Shown: positions 50,101-63,363 of the stretch, piece by piece
How the letters are laid out: every line of letters begins with the position of its first letter
Numbering within the stretch: position 1 is the first letter of the stretch
The notes under the pieces: model-generated
The model's database searches: none
Seen by the model: the letters and a program-made list of their open reading frames with translations, nothing else
What the model was told of the DNA's origin: nothing
Translations under genes and position numbers: made by a program
Source of the DNA: Membranipora membranacea
Taxonomy: Eukaryota; Bryozoa; Gymnolaemata; Cheilostomatida; Membraniporidae
Length of the DNA stretch: 64,000 bases
Assembly: GCA_914767715.1 (NCBI GenBank)
Contig: OU612069.1
Coordinates: 2,418,001 to 2,482,000, forward strand
Direction: 5' to 3'

Positions 50101-53100
50101 ACATGCCTCAATGTGATATTATCCATCATTACACATTAATCACTGCAAGATAAACAATACCTTGCATCATTTTTATGTCAAAATAAAAAAAAATAACTTC
50201 AAAATTTATTAACATCTTTAGAAATATGTGACATACTTACAGTCTGTGATAAACTGTTAATAAACATAAGATATGGCCAGGCTCCATCAGCTCTAAACTC
50301 TCCATCATGGTAAGCTCCACACAGCTCACATATCCTAAAATATGGATCAAGTAAATAAACATCCACACAGTCTGATAATTGCATGCTATTCTTACAGTTG
50401 AACATGATGATAATGTGGATCACAAATAATATATTATCTAGAATGCAATATTAATTTGAGGCCATATATGCGTAATTGTCCCCTCTCACAAACCAATATT
50501 CAGAGAGTGGACGACTCCAAATTATTGGTGGTCCTTTCAAATAAGATGATCCATTGAGGTAAATGCTGACAGATAAACATGGTATTAAGATGTTTTTATC
50601 ATAATATAATACATGATGACAACTAGACAGGTGCCAGCTGGCATCAGATATCAACTATCACTAATGGGATATAAACATGGATTAAAGCAAACACCCAATA
50701 CGGTCAATACATTCAGCTAAGATTACATGATAACAGCCGTAAAAATGTCAAAATAAATAGTGGATATTTAATTTTGTTTGGTGATTCTCTACTGTTTTAG
50801 TGGCAGTATTTCATTGTACTCACGGTAACAATTTTGATAAAAAAGGGAAATACAAAAATAGATTATATGCATCAAAACTCAAATTACAAGAAATAAAATT
50901 TTAACACATTTTTCCGGCACCCTGATGGTTCAGGTTTCTACTTACATAAGCAGTGTAAATTTTAAGAGATAAAGTATGAAAATTGGTTCAACCCTCTCCC
51001 CCAGCGTGATGGGGCCCCAAGATAATTACAGAACAGCTCAGTACAATGATACTTACAAAGCTATGACAGTTGTGACGGGCCTGACTAGAGTATACTGGAG
51101 CACTCCGTGTTTACATCTGGTCAGAAACCGTCTGTAGAAATATAAGTACAAGAAATAGTGAGGAGTATATTCATCAAACACAGTTTTGTTTGGTTATTTC
51201 GAACCACCAAATATGGACTGCACAAGAGGATCAGTAAAGTAAAGAGAAATAAACCTCCATATTTTGTCAAGATGTGTTTCCATTATTTGAAAAATAAGGG
51301 TTCCATGGAGAACTAATCTTAATCAGTTGTTTAGGCCGGCGGAGTAGGGGCACGAGTTTGGGCAGCTCATAGTTATTTTAGACAAGTTCAGGTGCAATGA
51401 TATGTTTCTATGTTTTCCAAAGTTACATCTCCATCAGCGTGAGTTAGCCTCGCATTAACCTGTACAGCAGCACTACCACAAATAGGTTGTAATTTTCTCT
51501 TCGTCCTCCCATTTTTCATGCTAGACTGAATTTCTACAAAGCTATCTTCCAACTCCTATTCCATCGTAACAAGTTGTAACTATCTGATACCCAGACAGCA
51601 GAATGGAAAAACTCTAGAACACTCACCTTCCATCCCATTTTTTGCACCAGCAGAGAGGGAACGTCAGTTTGATGTCCGGCTGGGTCATGAGATCTCGGTC
51701 TAAGAAAGGATAAGTCTCCCAAAGGTACGCCAGCAGGTAAGTCATGAAATTATATATGACGTAAGCCTCATAGCATTCTCTCATCGTATCCAGGTATATA
51801 GCTGCGTAAGGGAACCGCAGCGCCAGCCACTATAAACAATAAATAGTGAATTTGATATAATAAGACCTGAAAAAACACTAACTCTATTTTTGTTAATACT
51901 ACACCAACAGGTATATATATTCGCCTTGGTCACGCGGCCACGGGTTTTGGTTTTTTGATCAACTTATTTATATTTATTTTGAATATGACAAATGACAAAG
52001 TTTGTCATTTATCATATTCAAAATAAATATAAATAAGTTGATTGCACTTAATGTTTCAGTAATAATGTGAAAACATGGCTAAGTCAAATAAAATTTAAAA
52101 CACCCATTAGTATGACCATGACATTGACAATGGTCATACTCATGGGTTTTGAAATTTTTTTAACTCAGCCATGTTTTCACATTATTTCTGCAATATTTAG
52201 TGCGATCAACTTATTTATATTTATTTTGAATATGACAAATGACAAAGTTAATTTATTTGCCTATGGAACAGAGAAAAAGTCAAAGCTCCAAGTGGTGAAG
52301 ATAAGAGCTAAAACAGCAGAACACAACTACCGATACTATACCGAGAAATACAAGGCCACCAACAAAACCAAAAAACGTGGCCGCGTGAACAAGGCTATAT
52401 ATATATATTAAATCAATGTGGGGAATATTGTTTTTTATATTTGGTTGAACTGCTTTACATTACCTACGTATACCTACTAAGAATAATATATCTAAATTGA
52501 ATTTAATTTGTGTGTTACTATGTAATATGTTTCAGGTAGGATAGCCGCTAATAAAAAGTGATTTACATTTTACATTTACATCTATCTTTGTCAACAATAG
52601 ATTTTAAATACCACGGGACTGTGTAGTGTGATAAATGTCTTATTTGTGTCAAATGCGAATATTGTCTGCAAACTTTAGTGATTCAGCCACACAATAGGCT
52701 TTATTTTAGGCCTACATCCACTTATTTTTAGGCCTACATTCACTTATTTTTAGGCCTACATTATTTTAGGCCTACATTTATTTTAGGCCGACATTCACTG
52801 CATTTCCATGGTAGTTTTGAGGTCGACCTGGGGCTAATTAGCCTTAGCTTCGAGCTATGGAGCTGCCTCCGAGATTAACCTGAGCTGCAAGGTTCAGCTC
52901 GCACATATCGGCTCACACTACGGCGAGCTCGTCGGCCGGTTAGCATCAAAGACTGTGACGTGGGAGGCCGGGGTTCAAGTCCCGGTTGCAGCGGATTTTT
53001 TTTTGATGTTTTTCCTTCTCAGCTCTAAGATGGGAATGACTGCATATTTCAAGATCGAGCCAAGAGATGAAAACTCAGCTCGATCTAGGCCGACCTCGAA

Positions 53101-54326
53101 ATGCACATGGAAACATAGTGATTGTCAGTCAGAGCAATTTTACATTTGGAAAATCTAATGCAATTATGGGATTACACCATAGAGTACTCTATGGATTACA
53201 CTCATGTCAACAAAGTATTAGCATTCTCAGAGTACTTTGTTGTTCACTTATACACAAACTGTCATTAATTCCAGTGACTGAGTTGGCTTGTGACACAATA
53301 TGAAGGCTACGATCATGTCACGCTTATGCTTTATGTACAGATAGGCCATGCAATGTCATTCTGAGAAGTTGTACTTACAGCATCAGCAGCATATATAGGA
53401 ACCATCCACATGATTCTGATCTCTCGGCGCTGCAGATAAGGTTTGGTGTAGTGAGTGACATGCTGCAGGATTCCCCAAAGAGAGATCGGCAAACTGAACA
53501 AGACGAACAAACCTCCGACAAACCATCCCCACACATTAGTCTCAGCCTGCAGTAAGACAAACAGAAGCAAATCTATACTAATTTACTGAGGTACTGATAC
53601 AAATAATTGAAGTGAACACAACTTTGTGACCTATCCAGGATGTATAGCCTACTCTACTCAGAGGCTGATTCAGAGTTTATATACCACCAAGTGAATTCAG
53701 GTTAGTTTTTTGATGAAGCATTATAATGAGAGTTAGGATTAAGAGGACAGGGGATGTCATATAATAATGGATACTATGGCAAGGGCCATATCAGGTGATT
53801 GATTCCTAATCATGACTAAAAAGCAATAGCTGAGCCACTATTACCCCATATTTGGCTGCAGAATGCACTGTCATTGGCAGTACAATCTCTTCTAAGAAAA
53901 CCAAGATGGTGATTTGAAAAGAGAGGGTGAACTCATAGGCCCCTGGGACTTACATATCTTTACTTTGCCAATGTCCAGTATCAACCACCCAAATACTGGA
54001 CATTGGCAAAGTAAAGACATGTGAGTCCCAGGGGCCCATGATATAAGTCCCAGGGGCCCATGGGTGAACTGAAGTCTTAACGCATGCATCCCAAAAGATG
54101 AATATATGCATGTTCATGGACTCTATAGTCTTATAAATCATAGATAACATTTAAACATCTATCAAACAAAAAATAATTTTTAAAAGATTAACAACAACAG
54201 TTCAGTACAAACCTTTCTATCGTCCAAGTCTATACTAATGAGTACAATGGCCACTATGAGTAGCAGAGTGTACAGAGCCATGATCACCTGTCGAATCCAT
54301 TTTCTCCAAGTTGTTAGACATGACAT
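47169..54326 (-). CDS. TMEM184 family seven-TM protein (organic solute transporter Ost-alpha/TMEM184 domain)
   Basis: Complete nine-exon model with all phases consistent: 54326-54213, 53546-53379, 51829-51627, 51131-51057, 50334-50241, 49895-49783, 48907-48808, 48029-47849, 47518-47169 (465 aa). Family landmarks in order: an N-terminal TM ([17 protein letters not shown]); [140 protein letters not shown] then KPY. The C-terminal exon is a Ser/Thr-rich cytoplasmic tail ending [13 protein letters not shown], poorly conserved in the family. Length is slightly above the usual 400-440. TMEM184 proteins are integral membrane proteins of uncertain transport or trafficking function. Introns carry a MITE-like element (51923-52395), a hairpin (53936-54042) and a foldback (49335-49475). 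Confidence 0.92.
49335..49475. mobile_element. Foldback/MITE-like element, copy 2
   Basis: ctagtttgaaccagtttgcc, then tgcataccatttgctcccct and tccactggtcacg, against cgtgaccagtggagggaagc and aactccaaatgcag. Same family as 37727-37845. A more diverged relative may lie at about 49135-49300. In a TMEM184 intron. Confidence 0.75.
51923..52395. mobile_element. MITE-like element with ~30-bp terminal inverted repeats and nested palindromes
   Basis: Left end gccttggtcacgcggccacg (then ggttttgg) and right end (ccaaaaaa)cgtggccgcgtgaacaaggc are inverted, each flanked by a run of TATATA that could be a TA-type target duplication. Inside, arm A (51957-51999) faces A' (52001-52042) as a ~42-bp hairpin. 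B/B' (about 52044-52203) form a second palindrome around catgacattgacaatggtca. Arm A is then repeated directly at 52204-52247. No transposase ORF. In a TMEM184 intron. Confidence 0.8.
52705..52800. repeat. taggcctacatt minisatellite
   Basis: Five units of taggcctacattcacttatt-like sequence, with shortened later units. Confidence 0.85.
52925..53001 (+). mobile_element. tRNA-like SINE head (relic)
   Basis: ggccggggttcaagtcccgg is a well-formed T-arm/B-box (GGTTCAAGTCC), followed by ttgcagcgg and a T-run resembling a Pol III stop. The A-box side (gtcggccggttagcatc) is weak and the acceptor stem does not pair, so it is not called as a functional tRNA. Confidence 0.45.
53936..54042. repeat. Hairpin of ~45-bp arms in TMEM184 intron 1
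   Basis: ggcccctgggacttacatat then ctttactttgccaatgtccagtat faces atactggacattggcaaagt then aaagacatgtgagtcccagggg around a ~12-base loop (caaccacccaa). The outer sequence gtcccaggggcccatg is repeated directly just downstream (about 54047-54063). Confidence 0.9.
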
Positions 54327-57300
54327 GCTATAACGTTTGATCAATTTCAAGACTTTCAGATGATATTTTTTCCCAAAAATGAGACAGGAACCTTTTTTGA
54401 GAAAAGTTTGAGATCAGCTGACAATGAGAAATCATTGTGTGCCCAGGCAAAACATAATGTATACATTAGCCACAAAAATGAATTCGGCTACTTAATATTC
54501 CTTTTTCAATTCAAAAATATGATTTCAACAGGAACTTTCATATTTAATCTTTTCAGACTTTATAAAAGAAAATTCTTTTCAAAATTTTCTAAAATATGTT
54601 CAATCAAACTGATATAATGAATGCTACGTTTGCACATGTTGTCAAGCAGCAACGCCATATTTATTACACAAAATCACCTTCAAACACCTGTTATCAGTGA
54701 ATTTAGATAGTTTTAAGTGTTGCAGCCTTATAAGTTCAGACCAATGAGTAAGAGTCAGGTAAGAATACTTATCAATATTGCTTCATGTTGGATGGGCTGT
54801 CACATGCATATCCTCAAATTCATTGTGTGATTGAGGACAATGGAATATATCTTGCAAACCCAGCAAGAGAATTTGATGATGATACCAAGGAAGGAGTTAA
54901 CTCTTTGATTGGTACATACAACATACATATTACATAACTCTGCTCCACCCACCCTCCCACCTTCCCTGGCTCCACCGAGTTGAGAACTTGATGAGAAAAC
55001 TGCTGTATGTTGCTATGCTATATGAAATATAGAAATGATTACCCTACAGTACAAATACCACCATGACCATGCAACATATAAGAAAATGAGAAAATTCCAA
55101 AGAGTTTTCATCTGTTTAGGTATGCGCAGTCAGATCTTTGGAATTGGGGGTGCTCCTTTTGTTCGGTATGCAATGAAGAACCGGTTGTGGTAGCATGTGA
55201 GCGGGGTATTACAATACTTAAGACCATAGTAATCATGATTTTCACTCAGTAGCCTACTAGAATCGGCTGCCCTTGTTTGGTATTCGGACTATAAACTATC
55301 TATGTTTGTTACATGCAGACAAGCGCGGATGTAAGTATGTAGAACCCCCTTGATGTGATTTACTTGCACTCTGCTTTGCTCTAATATCTTAGCAGTCAAT
55401 GTTATGTAGTCAGCTATAAAGACTTGTCCCTTTCTTGGAGATGCAGAATGTCCTGAGTACTCATAGTGACCAAGCCGAGTAAATTCCCAGTAACTAATGC
55501 AATAATATGAAGCGAGTATTCCGTGGCACACTGTACTGTAGTCTCGTGATTTTGGTCTTATTTTCCTCACTGTGAAAGCTACTGTCCACAAAAGTTTCAG
55601 CTTTGTGACAAATACCCTCCGTTTTCTCTGTCTTGTGTAATGGTTATTAATGGTTGACCCCGTTCTAGTTAGACATCTTGCACAATTTGATGTAACTTTA
55701 TCTTTAACCTACCCATCATTAGTAGCTTTATGTCACTTGTCTGTTATAAACAGTTTAACTCAGGATATATTATGGTAAGAACGCACAAACCCTCATGACA
55801 TAATTGTTATCTTGCTTGCTAGACCTATCTGGGATCGGTAACACTCTAATATTATGCATGTGGGATGATCAATTTGCAATCAATGTCACCAAAGAACCAC
55901 TCTTTGTGTCACAAGATCTACCAAGCATGGGTGGAATGTATTGATAGGCTACATGCATGCTCAATGCATTTTTTGGAAAAATTGCATGGGCGGTATGGTA
56001 TGATCTGCAGCTATAGTTGTGGCCAAGGTGAAATGCTGCTCTGGTTGCTTGTTCTATCTTTTTAACTGATTAGAATGTAGGTATAATGTTAGCATAGAAT
56101 GCGCTAGTTTGATATGAATCACTCATGGTCATGATATCAAAATTGTGTTCCTGTTGAAGTAGTCGAGGGTCATCAACTGAAAGCACAGCATATCAAACCT
56201 GATACAGTGGAATTTATCAATCCGAGGGGTTAGAAATGCCCCCCATGTCATATAATGTGAGACTTATTCGATGCTCAATAGGCTTTGTCCAACATTGTAG
56301 GTTGTAGTAACCATTTTGACTATTCATATCTTATGTTTGCAAGTACATGCACAAAGCAGTCTGATATTGCCTTGACAAACCAAGTATTGTCCCCCAAATT
56401 ATTTCCCGCTTTTCAGTCCCTGCTTCTTATTTCCTAATCTGACCTCAGATTGTCACGCCAGATTTTTGCTCTAGTTGTATGGACTGTGGGAACCGATTCA
56501 TGCTCTACCAATCAGATGAAACATTGAAGCGTATATCAAATGATCGGGAGTTGTCCTATGTCATATATGTCGTCCCTAATTTAGATTTATCTTCCCATCA
56601 GATTATTTTAGCTCACACTATGTTAGAACTAAGTAATAATGGTTTCCCATAAAATAAGTAACAGGTTCTATTATGCCCCTACTTTGCCACTCTGCTTCAC
56701 AAAAACTACTATTGTTCACCCCAACTTCAATTTATAAATTTCCATTGCCAATGTTTAATGAATTAAAATTGCCATCAGAGCTTTTCCTATGAACTAATTA
56801 AATTTTGTTTGCTCTTTTCAATTTAAATGTAGGTTAAGATGATTGTTTCGTACTAATTGTTATCATACCGTATAGGTCATAAAAATGAATTAACCAGATT
56901 AGTTATACAGTTGAGTGTATTGGCTGAGAACGCTGGTGAATTTTTGATGTGTTGACAAAGTTCAAACACTATTTTGACTTACTTTTTGGGATATACAGTA
57001 GAACTCTGGTCTCTGTTTGACTTTGTTTTCACTAGTTCAATAGTTACCAATCAAGGATAAATTTTAATGTACACTGTAGTTTGCTCTGATAAAAAGTTTG
57101 GATCAATCTCTAATCAGAATTAAATGCTGGCTCAAAGTGAAGTGTGGTGAAATTCATTAAAGTGTTTGCTCGCGGGATTATTCCTAAGCTACACTCATTG
57201 AACTCATATGTAATGCAGGCAGGGAGGGATACATTTCATAACAGAATAGCTATTTAACTTTCATTAGCTTTTGGATTGACAACATTATCAATAAAATGGT

Positions 57301-58480
57301 GAGTGAAATGTTAGGTAAATGTTAACATGCATGGATCAAATACTAAATTTAATGCGTCGGTGATATTATTTGATTTTGCTTAACGGAAGATGTTCGCTTG
57401 AAATTAAATTGTAAATTTTCCCTCAGAAACTTCTGACATTATGTACAAGAACTTGAAAATAGAGAAAAGTGTTCTGTTGAAAATAATGCAAATCCGACTC
57501 TCAGCCTGTCAAGATTTTAAAACTGTGGTTTGGCAACAGTGACTCGCAGTTTTAACCCTAGCTATTGTCTCATTGGCTGTTAGATATTTATACTCACCCT
57601 CCCTATAGCCCCATAGTGTAGACTGCATGTTTATAAAAAGCGTAAGCTGTGAAATCATAAAAATACACTCTTTGAAAATTCTCGGTCAAGGGCGGAGGCA
57701 TGTCTAATAGACTTTAAGAGCCTCTTAATTTATGAGATGTTGAGTTTTTTGAGTTTGGCAACGCCAGCCCATCTGAGCTCGGAAGCTTGAGCGAGACAAA
57801 GTAGCTTATTTATCTTAAGTACTTACTTGATTCTCCGGTACAAGTGACTTCAACACTCGACTTCAAAAATATAACATTGCTACATCTAGACTTACTAGTT
57901 ACGGTCGCTAGTGGTGTAAACTTTGGCAGAACTTGTAAGTATGGCCAAGTATGTCTGAAAGTTTTATTAAATCTGCTTCTCTTCCGTGTCTTATGAATGG
58001 GTTCCTCGGGGATTTCTTTCTGCGGTTGTCACATTATCTAGATGGGTATATATGGGCTGAGATTGCCTCAGTTTCTGGTTCAGGTTATATTGAATCACAT
58101 CGGTACTTTTGCAGTGCAAGACATTTTTCCTCTATCATTTCGATAAGCTATGTACCAGTGAGGCTGCATTTATGTAATATCCCCTAGAGGTGTAGTAAAG
58201 ATTAGATAGATATTACTTCAGTTAGTTTGGGATGACTTAATGTTAGCTAGCCCAATTTTAGCTAGCTAATGTGGGTGTAGTGAGGTCGTTAAGGTTAATG
58301 GTTAGCCATTAATTACACTATTATAAGCATTTTATTAAACAGTGAACATTTTTTCCTTGCTACTGTAGGGTATGTGAATTTCTGTGTTTCCTTGTGTATT
58401 TTGAGCTCGAACTGACTTGTCACCTCTTTGATCGACCTAGAAAACCTCAGAAATATCTGCCACCATCTGGAAGCAGACAG
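54327..58480. other. Intergenic, no gene recognised
   Basis: The 5' flank of TMEM184 followed by AT-rich sequence. A 100-codon minus-strand ORF at 55289-55591 (contains SPRKGQVFIADYITLTAKIL and NHIKGVLHTYIRACLHV) and a 78-codon plus ORF at 57951-58187 look somewhat protein-like, but have no recognised motif or splice support. They may be repeat-derived. Confidence 0.5.
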
Positions 58481-58482
58481 GG

Positions 58483-58742
58483 TGGTGTGGTGTAGTGGTT
58501 AGGATTCGAGCTTCTCAATCTGAGAGTTGCAGGTTCGAATACTGGTCACTACCCATGCTGCTAAAGTACGTGAACTCACGGATAATAGCCTAGCTTGACT
58601 ACCCTTGTACCTTGTACAAGGGTGCGCTAATTAGATGAGTTGATCTTAATTAATTAATGTAAGCATATTCTCATTGCCCCCCCTCCCCCAAATGGGCGCT
58701 GAATAGCAGTAAAAGTCTATATTATTATTATATTATTACTCA
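58483..58742 (+). mobile_element. tRNA-derived SINE with (ATT)n tail
   Basis: The head ggtgtggtgtagtggttagg holds an A-box (TGGTGTAGTGG) and gcaggttcgaatactgg a B-box (GGTTCGAATACT). The body runs through acccttgtaccttgtacaag to gggcgctgaatagcagtaaa and a closing tattattatattattact. This is a different family from the SINE at 14408. It lies about 180 bp upstream of the next gene's start codon. Confidence 0.8.
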
Positions 58743-58919
58743 GTACTGAGTAATCTTCTGATCTGAAGTATTTGATGCTAACCGCTCTTCGTAGTTCAAG
58801 CTGAAGAACCGGGAGGCATTCACATGGTTTCGCACAACTCGGATATATTCTCAGCTGGACCCCCATGGAAACACAGCGGCCTTTTATATACACGATTATC
58901 TCTGTTTTGATTGGTTAGA

Positions 58920-61900
58920 ATGTCCAGTAATGGCGAACAGCATGTGAGGCTACCGCCAATAGGCTTCGAACGGCTCAACGAAGAAGTCGTCAAACCGCTC
59001 AAGAAAAAGAAGAAGAGAAAATATAAGCTCAAACACTTGGGTCTCGCTGCTCGGGGCTTCCAGGAAGGTATGTGTAGAGTTAACTATTTACTTTTCAAGC
59101 CATTTTGTCAAACTGTCACACTCTGCGCCATAGACATTCAATTAGGTTCTCAACGCTTTTTGATACAAAGGAAATTCTAGTGTTCTAGTTTCCAGTTCTA
59201 CGCGATCGTAAGTTACCCTTCAAATACTCCCAAACCAAGTCTCGTGTTAGTACACAGCACTAGCTGAGGCACGTGGTCTAAGAACTCGTAATAACACCCA
59301 GTCTACCAAGGCTTTTATTTATTGGCTTAAATGAGTTCGGCCAACTTGTGCGGCTGATCTGCTTTATCATATAGTATGATATACATATATAAAACATATA
59401 TCATATATCCAAGGTTTTGAAATGGGTTGATTAACTTTTGTTGGTACCAAGGTTCAAATTCATCTGCTGGTATGTGTCTCAATGTTGTAATTTAGCTTTA
59501 CTAGAGTGAGCGAGTACCTTGGTTTTAGTAGATTGAGGGAGATTCAGTGGCATTCTGTTATCAAACATGGGCAATGGTGTGTTTGATAGGGAAATGCCAT
59601 GAAATCTCACTCGCAGTTCTTTGAACCCTTTAAACTAACTTGTCATCGATGTTAGATTCACAAGAGAGTTTGGAGTAAAGAAGAGAAATGCTCCTCAATA
59701 CACAGGGTTGGTTTCATGCATAACTCACAAAAACTGGCCTCGAACCAATGTTCTTGAGCGCCTAACTCTTAGTTTCTAGCTTAGTCTTGTGTGTTGTGGT
59801 ATGCCTACCACTTTATGTTGTATGTATACCAATAGTTGCTGCTTTTTTTCTTCAAGTTGACTGATTTATAAAAATAATTGATAATATGTTGAGCAGCTTT
59901 CATCGATTTGACCTAATGTGAAATGCTAGGCTTATAAATGTGTAAATAAGCTGGTAATTTTCGCTGCTGTCCAGACATTAATTGAGCTTGACCAAGTTCA
60001 TCATTGATCTGAGAGACTGATATATCAGACTTCAGTAGTCATGATCTGGTCAGTGAATTATTACTCATATCAACTGGTCGGTTCATAGTTATGGTGGACA
60101 ACGACTTCTCTGGATAACTCTCACAAACAAGATACTGGGTGGAATAGATCAATCTTGGGGGCCTGTACCCACTCCCATAGTCAGATATAATCCAACGGCG
60201 TCTTTTGCAGCAAACATCGCCTGCTAGTTAACAGCGCTTATTGATTGTGGCATCCTTTTATTTTGAAAAAGATGGTTGACAATATCGTGGCGTTGGACAG
60301 AGGTAAGTGTTTTGGGGCTCAAACCAATCCATCCAATACCATCCAGAGGTTTTGTTCTATCATTGTTGCACCATACTCATACTCATTGGTCGTACTTTAT
60401 TCAGCGGTTACTGTGTGTTGCCTCATGTATTTGCTCAACCCTTGATCGGTTGAATGTCTCCACTGTTGCATGTTATCACTCACATCTCCACCTCACTCTC
60501 ACAGGTTCACTGGGTGAGGAGACGGAGGGAACATACACCTCACATCAGAGCACCTCAGACCGCTCGGATAGACGAGCGCATCGTGCACCGGATATCGTAG
60601 ACTCACCGCATCAAAGAACGGTACACTCTCCTCAGCAAGGCAGGGACACCCAGCCACAGAACCAAGGCTATAGGCCAGATTCAGGGGTGGTCATCAGAAG
60701 GTAGGCAAAGTTTTGCAGTCACTAAACCATAATTTATTTTTTACTTTTCCTGATATTTGGACCTCGGACTAATGTGAGAGTTTTGTTGGGACACGCTTTT
60801 ATGATGCGAGTCTGTAGGTAAATAATTCTAGCTAAACTCTGGTTATTATTATTCTATTGCCTTGACTGGAAATCATGGGTTGACTTGATTTGTTTATGAT
60901 CAGCTTCTAACTAGTCATAAATTTTATCAGAACTTCCAAAACCAGAATGGAGGAGTAAGTGAACGTGTCTGTTGTGGTTTTCTGCATGTGAATAATCATG
61001 AATTGTGTTAATACAACACCCAGTCCTTCAAACAGAGTTATCCTTCCATCTCCAAAACCTAACAACTCTGAGCTCCCGTCCCTAACCACTCTGAGCTCCC
61101 GTCCCATCCCTCACAATAAATTCATGTTGAGTCCTGAGTCTGAGTTACTAAGAATCATCACACAAGTCCTGCAAAGTCGTCTCCACATAATATTGTCTCC
61201 ACATGTTTGCTGAGATGTTATGAGGATTTGTATATCCACCTTTTGTATGTGCAGTTGATAGCCAATGCGCTAGAGAATTGATACAAATACTAAAGTTTGA
61301 AATATGAACATAAATACGGACAGAAATTAAACAGATAAACATATGACATTTAAATATCTCATAGAAAAATGCTACGAGTATAAAATGTTAATGGTATCAG
61401 ATATGTAGAAATATGATAGGTGAGCAACAAAGCTTGACATGCCTTATAAGCATAAGTGCTTAGACAAGTGAATCCGCAAAATCCCTTATACATCTACTAT
61501 CACTCAGTCAGCACTGGGACTCATATCAGTCGGTGAAATGGTTGCCAATGTACAATTTGCTACTATCATGCAGTGCCTTAAGTTTCACAAGTTACTTTGT
61601 AAAAATTTTAGCTGTACACATTCAGAAACCCTCAAAAAATTAAATAAAATATGAAAATTTATTGTTTTCATGTTCCTATTGTATTTTTTAGAACTTCTGG
61701 ATCAACAAGCTCTAATAAGCGTAAACGCTTCACCATCTCTGACTTAGACTCAGAGGAACCTGTCTGGCTGAGGAACAAATCACTCACTCCAGGGGGTCCA
61801 GGTGGCGCCCCTAACAGTGCAGGTAGCCAGAAAGAAAAACTATCATTCGCTATGCCTAACAGCACAAGAGGTTAGTTTACTCATAGTAGTGATTGATATA

Positions 61901-63363
61901 GTGTATCGTAGTGAAAGTTTAAGTTTCCTTGCTAGCATTGGAGAAAATCAGGTTTTTAATACGAGCCAAATCATTTTGCACAGCTAATTAAGGGATGCTA
62001 TTGTCATGGACCAGGGCAAATTTTGATCACTGAAACTAGATATTAGCAAATTTTAGACACTGACAAACTCAGCTTCAACACCAAGTTTCCTAGAAATACT
62101 GATTGTAAGAAGTTAGAACTTCCTTGGTCTGATCCAGGAACAAAACTAGAGCTAGGGACAAAACATGTTGTAGATAAAGCTAAAAATCCAGCTTTCCTCT
62201 CATAAAAGATTCACTATAATCTATTTCTGTACTGTGGTAATTTTAGTCCAAGATCCAGCTACCGCAGGTAGGTCCAACATTAAGTCACACCTACACTCGG
62301 GCTACAAAAGCAAAAATTGGCAATAATATGACTCTGTTGGGTTTATTGCTGAATGACTAAAATAGTCTCCACCTGCTGGCTATTATGCAGAAATTATGAT
62401 ATTCAACCTATTATTGGCTGGATTTCATAATTTCAATACGATGCGAGAGAAACAGTTTTCTTGATTCAGCTAAAAGTCACTATGACAAAAATCCAGTGGT
62501 CTAGGTACTGACCAATGCAGCCAGAACCTAGCCTTGTCATGTGGCTGCTTTTTTGTTTTGGGGAGTAAAAACAAAAAACGTAGTCACATTTCAGACTAGC
62601 CAAAGCCTATCCATGTATAGTGAGCATACATCTTCTGGTTATTACTGCCAATCTTTGCTTTTACCCGCTAGTAGGATTATCACCTCATACTTGTATGGTT
62701 TTATTTTGCTTCACATTCATTGCTTCGTAGTTTGGTTTCTAGGCCTATTACTTGGCACCGGTTTATCTTGCTTTTGTTTGCGTTTCATACTTCGATTAGT
62801 AATGCTTTTGTTGTTACCTAGTGCTGCTGGTTTTATTAGGACAGTCTGAGTTTGCTTGTGCTCCATGCTGATTGCCGCTTATCTTTGCCTAGCCTGACTA
62901 CAGGGCAACACTTGTAAACATATGAGCCAATATCTTGGAACAAACATTACTTCTGATTTACCCATAAACATATAAATACTTATTTATATGGTTATGGATT
63001 TACCCTACCTTTATGTCCTACTCTTGATGCAGTTTATTTTTGTCAAGATTTACATGTCTGAACTTTGACCTGATGGTAATAATAATAATAATTATTTTAT
63101 TATTATTAGGTCTATATGTCTGTAGCATGACTTAGAACCTGCAAATCGTGAACGATATTGATGTAAAAATGTACAGCTGTCAGTTAGGTTTTTGGGTCGG
63201 AAAATCAGAATTAATTTTTCTCATAATTTCCCCTAAGTGATCAATGTCGAACATTTTAATATTTAAAGATAGGCTGAGAACACTGTACAATGCACCAGAG
63301 AAGGAGAGAATAGACTATGTGATAGCTTATAAGAAACCACAAACACAGCCTGACAAGGCAGAG
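58920..63363 (+). CDS. Probable anoctamin (TMEM16) family gene, N-terminal exons only
   Basis: Four exons in phase: 58920-59067, 60505-60700, 61692-61870, 63269-63363, continuing past the window. The first three encode a long disordered cytoplasmic N-terminus: MSSNGEQHVRLPPIGFERLN, a basic run KPLKKKKKRKYKLKH (possible NLS or lipid-binding patch), a Ser/His/Gln-rich stretch, then KRKRFTISDLDSEEPVWLRN. Exon 4 reads TLYNAPEKERIDYVIAYKKP. The RIDYV(L/I).Y pattern is typical of the start of the anoctamin dimerisation domain, after which the ten-TM channel/scramblase core should follow downstream. The family call rests on this one motif plus a matching layout of a variable N-tail before it. Confidence 0.55.
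59690..59845 (+). repeat. Dispersed repeat, partner of 39690-39835
   Basis: Same landmark order as the copy in the collagen gene. Lies in intron 1 of the anoctamin-like gene. Confidence 0.65.
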
